Shown: in pieces, positions 56,701 to 64,000 of the stretch
Position numbering within the stretch: the stretch's first letter is position 1
Layout of the letters: each line of letters opens with the position of its first letter
Source: Eremothecium cymbalariae DBVPG#7215
Lineage: Eukaryota; Ascomycota; Saccharomycetes; Saccharomycetales; Saccharomycetaceae
Direction: 5' to 3'
NCBI RefSeq assembly: GCF_000235365.1
Contig: NC_016450.1
Span: forward strand, 1,364,001-1,428,000
Length of the DNA: 64,000 nt
Notes under the pieces: generated by a model
The model's database searches: none
Seen by the model: only the letters and a program-made list of their open reading frames with translations
What the model was told of the DNA's origin: nothing
Translations under genes and position numbers: made by a program

Positions 56701-59700
56701 CGTCGCTGTTCCAAAATAAAAGTTCCAAGTATTTCCCCAGAGAATAATTCCAGGTTCTATCACTCATCTGTAAGGTTGGTGTGGTATTTCCACATCTTTT
56801 ACAGTAACTCCACGTAAATATTATGTTGTGTAAAAGAGGGATCTTGCTTTGGAACCGTTCGATCAGAACATCTACCTTGCCACTTCCATGAACATAGCTC
56901 CTATAATGGTCCAGCATTAACCCGCCGCAGCTATGACTGCAAGGACGATAAGCTGTTGCAACTACATTCTCTATAAATTGGCCCACAGATATATCATTAT
57001 CCCAAAAAAAATCAATAGTTACCAACTGAGGCCCAATGCAGGGGGTGGCTGTCCGTTTCGAAATTACTGAATATAAAACAGTGATATTCTGATGTGATCC
57101 TGTGCCAAGTAGGTTTTGTGACAGCGAATATGACACCTCCCACTGCCGCTTTCTTCTTTGCAACTTCAGCTGTAGGTCTTCCATTTCTTTATAATGTATG
57201 AACTTAACCAAGTAGTTGTAATCTTGTTTTCTCAACACGTTCATATCAAGGCCTTCAATTGAAACTTGATCGTTACTTTGTTCTATGGCTTTTGTAAGAC
57301 GTTCAAATTCTTCTGCTTTTTTGTTGAGTTGGTCTTCCAGTTCTCTGGCTTTCAATAACAAGTATGGCACAGGGAATTCTACTGTTGGGGATACAGAAAA
57401 CAACCTTGAATAAAACTTATCAATAAATTCTGCAAAATAACCTATTGCAACCAGTTGTCTTCTCTTCTTGAAATTCTCCTTATATGCAGCTGGAGATAAT
57501 TGCAAAAAGTTATCATTAAAGAATGAACTTTCAAGTTTCAGACAAAACACAGAATAAACCATAAATTCTGTAACATCTTTGATTTTCCTTAGTGTTTGAT
57601 TACACTCCCCTCTTAACACAATTGTTGCTCCAAGGGTTGGCTTGCATCCTGTCAAAAAAGTATAAGTTTTACTTAGGTTTTCGTAAATGAATGTTTGTAC
57701 CTCAAACCTTTCGCAAGTACCTAACTTAATATTCGTTGCTAATTTATCAACAGATATTGCTATATCAGATTCTGTAAATTTTGAAATCCGTTCAATGACC
57801 TGAGGCTTAACGTTGTATTGAACCACGATATCCGAATCATTTAAAAGTTTAAGTGCATATCCACTGACATTAGCACCAACAAAAATTATATCAGGATTAA
57901 GCGATGTTAGCCTCAAAACCAGTTTGTTAAGATATTCCTTTTCTTGTGCCATAACGGACACTAAACTCAAAAGCTGGTTTTCATTTTTTTGGTATTCCAA
58001 TGGGAACATTATCAACAATATACGTGGATTTCTGAGTTCACGCGGCATAGATTTGAGAGGCAGCCCTTTGGAGTATGCTAAACCATGCAAAAACTTTGAA
58101 TCGTGAATATTCCCGCCAGCAATTCTCTTGATTTTCAAATAATGTTGCTTAAAATCTAAATCATCCAGCTTCCTGCCATCAAGATGAATAACTTGAATCT
58201 TTAATAAAAAAGGTCGAAATACGTTTTGCCATTCTTCGGAAGTCGGAAGTTCTTGGTCATCCAAAACCTGTTTTAATAATGCCTCCATATGAAGAGTTGA
58301 TACTTCATTTAACTCTGTCCTACCTTCGCGAGAAATCATACGAAGTGCAGAGGAGCTTGATATAACCCTTCTTAGATCCTTACTGGATAGTATTTCATTT
58401 CTGAGCCTCGGTCTCATTAAGTTTGTCATATCATAGGATCGACTGGAAAAATCATTGTCGGAGCTAACTACTGATATCAAATTTGGAGCACTATAATTAA
58501 GAAAGGAAAAATCCTTTCCAACGTTATTATAGAGAGATATTGATTTACTTCTGCTTTTTCTGCGAGAGCGCATTCTTTGAAGGGATGCCTGAGCCCTCTG
58601 TGAAGATTTTGATGCATTTCTCAAGGATCTAATGGGATTGTGTTCAGAAGCCCGAGGCTCATTCAATGCAGAATATAATGACATAGAGCCTTCATCCTCA
58701 GAGCCTTCATCCTCACTCTGATCTTGAGGCTCTGGAGACAGGACATTCGATTGCGGTGATGTTTGAAAATAGATAGAGGGTTTTTGGGAGGAACAATTCT
58801 GGTGATTACTAAGGCCATAGTTGAACTCAAATTTAAAATTGCTATGCCCCAAGTTTCCAATTATACTGTTTGGAGTTTGCAACTGTTGCTTTGGCGGAAA
58901 ACTAGCAAATGCGGTATTATTGTGCCCATTAATATAACTTGAGAGGGAACTTCTGATGTTACCTAGTTGTAAACTTCTAATGCTTGTATTCGACCTTTGG
59001 TTGCCATTTTGATGAGTTCCACTCGTTGGTTCTTGGGTAATCGGGGAAAGTATGTCAACATCACGTAAAGAATATCTATCACGAGTACCGCGTCTTGGTC
59101 TGTTAACATTCTCGTGCGTATAATGGTTGTGGCTATGATAGTGAGAAGAATGTAAATAGTGATGCGAAGCATTTAATTTACTGGAAGGAAAGGATATTTC
59201 TAACGATTCGCCCTGCCTAGTTGCGGGAATAGCCATTTTTGGAGGCGGTGTTGGTGTAATAAAGAACCTAGAGTCATCGCCAGTAGTTAAAATACTCTGC
59301 ATATCGTCATCATTCAAACCGTTCGTTGATTCCACATGTGAGTTGCTCACTTGATCAATGTGAGAAGTTTCCTCGATTGAGGATTCATCACTGGAATCCT
59401 CATAGTTGTTTGCATGTTCATAACAATTGTTACATATCCTCATTTTACCGCTATAGCCGAATTTATCACCGTGTACCAAGAATGTACAATTGCTACAAAA
59501 TATCTGACCACAGATACGACAATGATGCTTCCTCCTAAAGGTATTAAAAGTTCGAGTACATGCAAAACATTCTTTAGCACTTTCATCCTTCATCCAATAG
59601 TCCTTTGAGAGTATACCTCTATTTCTCATCTGACCCTTTTTCTTAGTGTTATAGAACCCGTAGAGGAAATTCCTCGAAAAAGATGCAGTTAAAGAAGAAG

Positions 59701-60214
59701 AGACGCTCTTTGTAGATGCAATATCATCTAAATCATGTGTCTTCGGTGTCCTTATTGGTATCGCTGTTACTGTAGGCTTTGACTCGTAGATACTAGATCT
59801 TTTGTTGCTGGCAGAGTTGCCAAGAGAAAAATGCAATGACTTATTTCTATCATCTAAAGAGATACCAGAGTTTTGAAAGCTGATAAACTTCGAGGAACTG
59901 GAAGATGGCGAAGAGTAAGATAACTCCTCATCCTTTGCATGCCGCTTTGACATTGTAATATCAGGCGGAGAGATTCGCATTGGGCCACAGATCAATGTTG
60001 AATCATTTAGTTGGACATGTTTAACTTCCCGTGATGCAGTCTTCCTTCGGTCCTTCAACGAAGTTTCAACGGTAGGCACTTTCAAATCACTTAGGACTGG
60101 CTCAGTGTTCACATGTGAGATAGTTTTTGATACTGGAGGTTTCTGTTTTAGAAACTCTGGCTTTTCGGAAGTACCAGAAACCGCCCCTAAGTGGGGTTTC
60201 CCTTCTGGATCCAT
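53778..60214 (-). CDS. FAB1: Phosphatidylinositol 3-phosphate 5-kinase Fab1, frame broken at a T8 run
   Basis: Fab1 makes PtdIns(3,5)P2 on vacuole and endosome membranes. From ATG 60214 the frame runs 1903 codons to a stop at 54503. It contains a FYVE finger at about residues 215-280 ([18 protein letters not shown]), a Ser-rich linker, the CCT-like chaperonin domain (from about 740) and Cys-rich segments ([21 protein letters not shown]). The lipid-kinase domain lies in the -1 frame: [68 protein letters not shown] and the end [14 protein letters not shown]. The frames meet at eight T (54581-54588); nine T would give 2145 aa (yeast 2278). Without the change the kinase domain would be lost. Confidence 0.95.
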
Positions 60215-60469
60215 GCTAATTTATAGTGCAGTTACCGGCAGGCTCAACTATACTTAGTTAAGGTGCCGCCTTGAGACCTTTATATATGTAAGTACGTGTG
60301 CATTTGTCTGCTGGCCAAAAGATGATTAGATGCCATCTATTTTAGTTTTAACTCGCGAGGACCTTGGAGACACCGCACGTGAAGGAAAGAGAACGGTGAA
60401 TTATTAGGGAGCGTACAACGAATGCTAAATGCACTTTAGAAATGGAATTGATAACGGTGGACCATAGTT

Positions 60470-61417
60470 ATGTTCGCTTTATATCTTCCACTAATTGCTA
60501 CATACGTGCAGTCCTTGTACCAGATCGTCGGTTCCGATTATTATGGAAGTACACTAGATAGCTCCATGAGCATCAGCCATAACAGTTCAAATAATCTAAT
60601 CTTGCCATTTAATAAAACGAGGATACCTGGAAGTAGCAACTCTAAAGAAGTTAGAGAGTTTATATTTCGGCATTTTGACAAGTTGAACCAGAAGTGGATA
60701 CTGGAAACTACGCAATTTCAAGAAAACGGCTATGAATTTACTAATATCATTTATACGTTGGGCGATGAAGATAACTACCTCATGCTAGCCGCCCATTATG
60801 ACTCTAAGATTGACCCAACCGGCTTTATAGGGGCTATAGACAGTGCAGCCTCATGTGCAATGCTGCTATATGTAGCCAAATTCGTGGATACGGTGCTAAC
60901 AGACTGTGAAACTACAGACTGCCCCCTTAATGGCTTCACAGGCCTTAAAATCGTTTTCTTCGATGGGGAAGAGGCCATCCACGAGTGGGGTCCAACTGAC
61001 TCAAAATATGGATCAAGATACCTGGCTGAAAAAATGGAAAGTAATGGATCGGTTTACAATATAGGTCTTCTGATCCTTTTGGATTTACTGGGCTCGCAGA
61101 ACCAGAATTTTGTGCCCAACTACTACAGAGAGCACACAGAGCATTACTATGAAACTCTATGGAAGTTGGAGGCAAGATACAACTCCTTCTATAGCACTGA
61201 AACACATTTTTTTGATCCCAGTAGCTATTCTCAAACGCTCTGGGATGATGACCACGTACCCTTTTTGGCGCGCGATGTTCCCACATTGCACTTGATCCCT
61301 TCGACGTTACCCACTCAATGGCATAAATTAGAGGATGACTTTGCACATCTAGATCAAGATATCGTCAACAAGTGGACCATTTTGATTTGTGAGTTTGTAA
61401 TTGAATACTACCAATAA
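60470..61417 (+). CDS. Glutaminyl-peptide cyclotransferase-like zinc protein (YFR018C homologue)
   Basis: A 315 aa homologue of S. cerevisiae YFR018C, of the M28/glutaminyl cyclase family, which forms N-terminal pyroglutamate. The N-terminus MFALYLPLIATYVQS is a signal peptide or anchor. Likely zinc-site residues are visible: Asp in GAIDSAASCA, Glu in FFDGEEAIHEWGPTDSKYG, and His in TLHLIPS. AAHYDSK and DDDHVPFL are family motifs, and several Asn-x-Ser/Thr sites suggest a secretory protein. Divergent from FAB1, as in S. cerevisiae (YFR018C/YFR019W). Activity is inferred from relatives. Confidence 0.9.
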   Translation: MFALYLPLIATYVQSLYQIVGSDYYGSTLDSSMSISHNSSNNLILPFNKTRIPGSSNSKEVREFIFRHFDKLNQKWILETTQFQENGYEFTNIIYTLGDEDNYLMLAAHYDSKIDPTGFIGAIDSAASCAMLLYVAKFVDTVLTDCETTDCPLNGFTGLKIVFFDGEEAIHEWGPTDSKYGSRYLAEKMESNGSVYNIGLLILLDLLGSQNQNFVPNYYREHTEHYYETLWKLEARYNSFYSTETHFFDPSSYSQTLWDDDHVPFLARDVPTLHLIPSTLPTQWHKLEDDFAHLDQDIVNKWTILICEFVIEYYQ

Positions 61418-61608
61418 ATTCAACTTGTGTACCATGTTTAAAAGGACGGTGTGTGTATTACGTACTGTCTAGACTCATTATCACGTGCTGTGAAATCCTT
61501 ATTAAGGGAACTCTGCCTTTCTTGGTGATGTGCTTTTACAAGTCACTCCTATAATGAATTCGCGTATTGCTGCTACTATTGGAAGGTGAAAGGGGGTTTA
61601 TCGCAGGC

Positions 61609-61616
61609 TGAGTCAT
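61609..61616 (+). promoter_or_regulatory. Gcn4/AP-1-type site TGAGTCAT
   Basis: A perfect match to the Gcn4 element (ATGACTCA on the other strand), 54 bp upstream of the ADP1 start codon. This is unusually close to the ATG, so it may be chance. Confidence 0.4.
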
Positions 61617-61669
61617 TAAGTTACACCAAGGAGAGGCCTTAGGAAGATACAGCATTGAGGTTTTCGGAA

Positions 61670-64000
61670 ATGAATATAAAACTGTGTCTCAAGGTACTAG
61701 GGCTGGTAGTGCAATGTGCTACAGCGATTCATGGGTATAGAGAAATAAACAGGGCGCGGCAGGGGTACCTCTCATCGGCGTTGCCAGAACGTGGAATACT
61801 GTCGAACGATGATGATGATAAGTGTCCCCCATGCTTCAACTGCATGTTAGAGATGTTTGAATGTAAACAGTTTTCAACTTGTAATTCCTATACAGGCAAG
61901 TGTGAATGTTTGCCGGGTTTTGGAAGCGAGGATTGCTCGGAACCGTTGTGTGGGGCTCTTAGCGACGAGGATGGACATAGACCGTTTAGAAAACCTCAAG
62001 AAAAGTGTGCATGTAAAGATGGGTGGGGTGGTATTAATTGCAATGTATGCCAGGAGGATGATGTGTGTGATAGTTTTATGCCGGAAGGCTTAAAGGGGAC
62101 ATGTTACAAGGATGGCATAATTGTTAAGTCTTTATATCAAGGCTGTGATGTTACCAACAAGAAAATATTGGAAATATTGAAAGGTGCAAAACCCCAGGTT
62201 ACATTTTCATGTAACAGGACTGTTGCAGATTGTAACTTCCAGTTTTGGATTGATGAAATCGAGAGTTTCTATTGCAAGTTGGATACTTGTCAGTTTGAAT
62301 ATGACCTGAACAAAAATGTATCGCATTATACCTGTGAAGACGTCAGTTGTAAGTGTATTCCGGAAACGATGCTTTGCGGTAAGGAAGGGTCTATAGACAT
62401 TTCTGACTTCCTAACAGAGGCTATTAAAGGGCCCGGTGATTTTAGTTGCGACTTGAAAACAAAGGACTGTCGATTCAGCGAGCCAAGTATGAACGATTTA
62501 ATTTCATCTGTATTTGGTGATTCCTATATCATGTTGCAATGTGAATCTGGAGAATGTTTACACTACAGTCAGATTCCTGGTTACGAACCCCCTCGTAAAA
62601 ATAAACTGACCAAGTTCGGCATCTTCGTTATATCAATAACTTTGGTAAACATTATTGGAGTGGCCTCTCTGGTTGTCTTTTATATTTTGAAGAGTCCTCT
62701 ATTCAATCAGGGCGCTATCAAGTTATCAGAGGAAGATGGTAAGGAGCATGACTTCTTGAAATCAAATGTTAAGGCAACCTTAACATTTGAGAATATATCT
62801 TATAAAGTTTTTCCCACGAAGAAGGTCAATACTACAGTTTTGAATTCTGTTAGTGGGGTAGCGCGTTCAGGTGAAATTCTAGCTATTATGGGCGGTTCTG
62901 GTGCTGGAAAAACATGCTTGTTAGACATATTGGCAATGAAGAACAAGACTGGTGCTGTGTCCGGTAATATAAAAGTAAATGGAACAAGTATATCTAAGGG
63001 TGACTTCGCAAAAATTGTTGGATTCGTTGATCAAGAAGATTATTTGTTACCAACCCTAACTGTTTATGAAACAGTACTAAATAGTGCGCTATTGCGTCTA
63101 CCTAGATCGATGTCATTCAATGCTAAGCAGCGCAGGGTGTATCAAGTCTTGGAAGAGTTACGGATATTCGACATAAGAGACCGAGTCATAGGTAACGATT
63201 TCGAAAGAGGTATCAGTGGCGGTGAGAAGAGAAGGGTGTCAATTGCCTGCGAATTAGTAACTTCTCCTCTAATTCTATTTTTAGATGAGCCTACATCAGG
63301 ACTGGATTCCAACAATGCAAACAATGTCATTGAATGTTTGGTTAGGCTGGCTTCTCACTATAATAGAACGTTGGTACTATCTATTCACCAGCCTAGATCT
63401 AACATTTTCAAGTTATTTGATAACCTGGTTCTATTAAGCTGCGGTGAAATGGTTTATTCTGGAGACGCTTCTAGGGTAGGTGAGTTTTTCCGTAATCATG
63501 GGTACGTTTGTCCGAACGATTACAATATTGCAGATTATCTAATAGATGTCACTTTTGGTACCTCAACTCAATCGCTACAGCAGAATTTTCGAAACAATGA
63601 CCTTGAAGCTGTTGGACTTCATAGTCATGAAGACTCAATTCATGTACCAGAACTGAGCAATTCTTCTACTCAACGCGAATGGGAACACTTTGCTGTTCAC
63701 AGAGATGAACTAAGAGTCATGCTACAGGAGCCAGGAGAACGGAGGGCAGCCGAGGGTACGCTAAATTCCCATCTGTTGCAGAAACTATTCAATGAGGGGC
63801 CTTACTTCTCTGAACTTTGTGTGGAAATTGAGTCAATTAATTCTACACCTGCAGCTAACGGACTAAAACCTTCCTCATATGAATCTGCCTCTTTCTTCCA
63901 ACAACTATCAATCTTAAACTCTAGGACTTTTAAAAACGTCTTCAGGAACCCGAAATTGTTGATGGGTAACTACCTTATGACCATTTGTCTCGGATTGTTT
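61670..64000 (+). CDS. ADP1: ABC transporter Adp1 (ABCG-type half transporter), truncated by the window edge
   Basis: Adp1 is a fungal ABC transporter of unknown substrate. The first 777 codons are present (the yeast protein is about 1049 aa). A signal-peptide-like N-terminus (MNIKLCLKVLGLVVQ) leads to a cysteine-rich, EGF-like lumenal region (CECLPGFGSEDCSEP, CACKDGWGGINCNVC). A membrane helix follows at about residues 320-342 (IFVISITLVNIIGVASLVVF). Then comes the ATPase: Walker A IMGGSGAGKTCLL, signature RGISGGEKRRVSIAC, Walker B LILFLDEPTSGLDS and the switch His in VLSIHQPRSN. The frame is uninterrupted. The membrane half would follow beyond 64000. Confidence 0.95.
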   Translation, partial: MNIKLCLKVLGLVVQCATAIHGYREINRARQGYLSSALPERGILSNDDDDKCPPCFNCMLEMFECKQFSTCNSYTGKCECLPGFGSEDCSEPLCGALSDEDGHRPFRKPQEKCACKDGWGGINCNVCQEDDVCDSFMPEGLKGTCYKDGIIVKSLYQGCDVTNKKILEILKGAKPQVTFSCNRTVADCNFQFWIDEIESFYCKLDTCQFEYDLNKNVSHYTCEDVSCKCIPETMLCGKEGSIDISDFLTEAIKGPGDFSCDLKTKDCRFSEPSMNDLISSVFGDSYIMLQCESGECLHYSQIPGYEPPRKNKLTKFGIFVISITLVNIIGVASLVVFYILKSPLFNQGAIKLSEEDGKEHDFLKSNVKATLTFENISYKVFPTKKVNTTVLNSVSGVARSGEILAIMGGSGAGKTCLLDILAMKNKTGAVSGNIKVNGTSISKGDFAKIVGFVDQEDYLLPTLTVYETVLNSALLRLPRSMSFNAKQRRVYQVLEELRIFDIRDRVIGNDFERGISGGEKRRVSIACELVTSPLILFLDEPTSGLDSNNANNVIECLVRLASHYNRTLVLSIHQPRSNIFKLFDNLVLLSCGEMVYSGDASRVGEFFRNHGYVCPNDYNIADYLIDVTFGTSTQSLQQNFRNNDLEAVGLHSHEDSIHVPELSNSSTQREWEHFAVHRDELRVMLQEPGERRAAEGTLNSHLLQKLFNEGPYFSELCVEIESINSTPAANGLKPSSYESASFFQQLSILNSRTFKNVFRNPKLLMGNYLMTICLGLF

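Overview
The window is nuclear DNA of a budding yeast (Saccharomycetaceae). Nearly every long reading frame matches a known Saccharomyces cerevisiae protein. CTG encodes Leu at conserved places such as the first Walker A of the GCN20 protein, so this is not a CTG-clade yeast. Gene order interleaves blocks that are sister regions of the whole-genome duplication in S. cerevisiae: chromosome XIII left (SEC65, URA5, PML39, YML108W) with XIII right (SCS7, ZDS1, RCE1); chromosome VI (GCN20, UBP6, AIM13, DCV1) with XV (DIS3, TAT2, TLG2); and XII (SYM1, MCP2, NDL1, HAP1) with VII (YGL159W, AIM14). Only one ZDS and one TOS7/DCV1 gene are present. This points to a lineage that never underwent the duplication (a Zygosaccharomyces/Torulaspora/Lachancea/Kluyveromyces type). 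The genus cannot be fixed from sequence alone.

Layout. 1-5.2 kb: SEC65, URA5, PML39 and a SUN-family secreted protein. 6-8 kb: tRNA-Gln with nested solo LTRs, a gene relic and an unknown small secreted protein. 8-15.2 kb: RCE1, ZDS, YML108W, SCS7. 15.7-16.6 kb: broken gene, LTR, tRNA-Gly. 16.7-27 kb: GCN20, DIS3, TAT2, UBP6, MIC19/AIM13. 27.2-33.3 kb: LTR and tRNA-Tyr, a TOS7/DCV1 membrane protein, TLG2, LTR and tRNA-Trp. 33.6-40.3 kb: small probable mitochondrial protein, APS1, DPH5, TAG1, an unrecognised gene. 40.8-51.8 kb: SYM1, MCP2, NDL1, an ornithine-cyclodeaminase-like gene, HAP1, AIM14. 51.9-53.6 kb: decayed DNA and tRNA-Ser. 53.7-64 kb: FAB1, a glutaminyl-cyclase-like gene, and ADP1 running off the right edge.

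The protein genes are mostly independent housekeeping genes. Themes are membrane traffic and lipid signalling (TLG2, APS1, FAB1, TAG1), RNA turnover and translation control (DIS3, GCN20, DPH5), mitochondria (MIC19, SYM1, MCP2) and heme/redox (HAP1, AIM14, SCS7).

Four observations stand out. Solo LTRs lie 55-61 bp upstream of four different tRNA genes, always in the same orientation as the tRNA, and one site was hit twice at the same base. The SCS7 protein has lost both heme-ligand histidines of its cytochrome b5 domain while its catalytic histidines are intact. Three otherwise conserved genes (ZDS, TLG2, FAB1) each need the same -1 frame change; TLG2 carries a canonical U UUU UUA slippery site followed by a stop codon and a possible stem. 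These breaks are most simply explained by missing bases in short homopolymers, but that should be tested. Finally, there is an unexplained perfect 18-bp hairpin near 32.68 kb.
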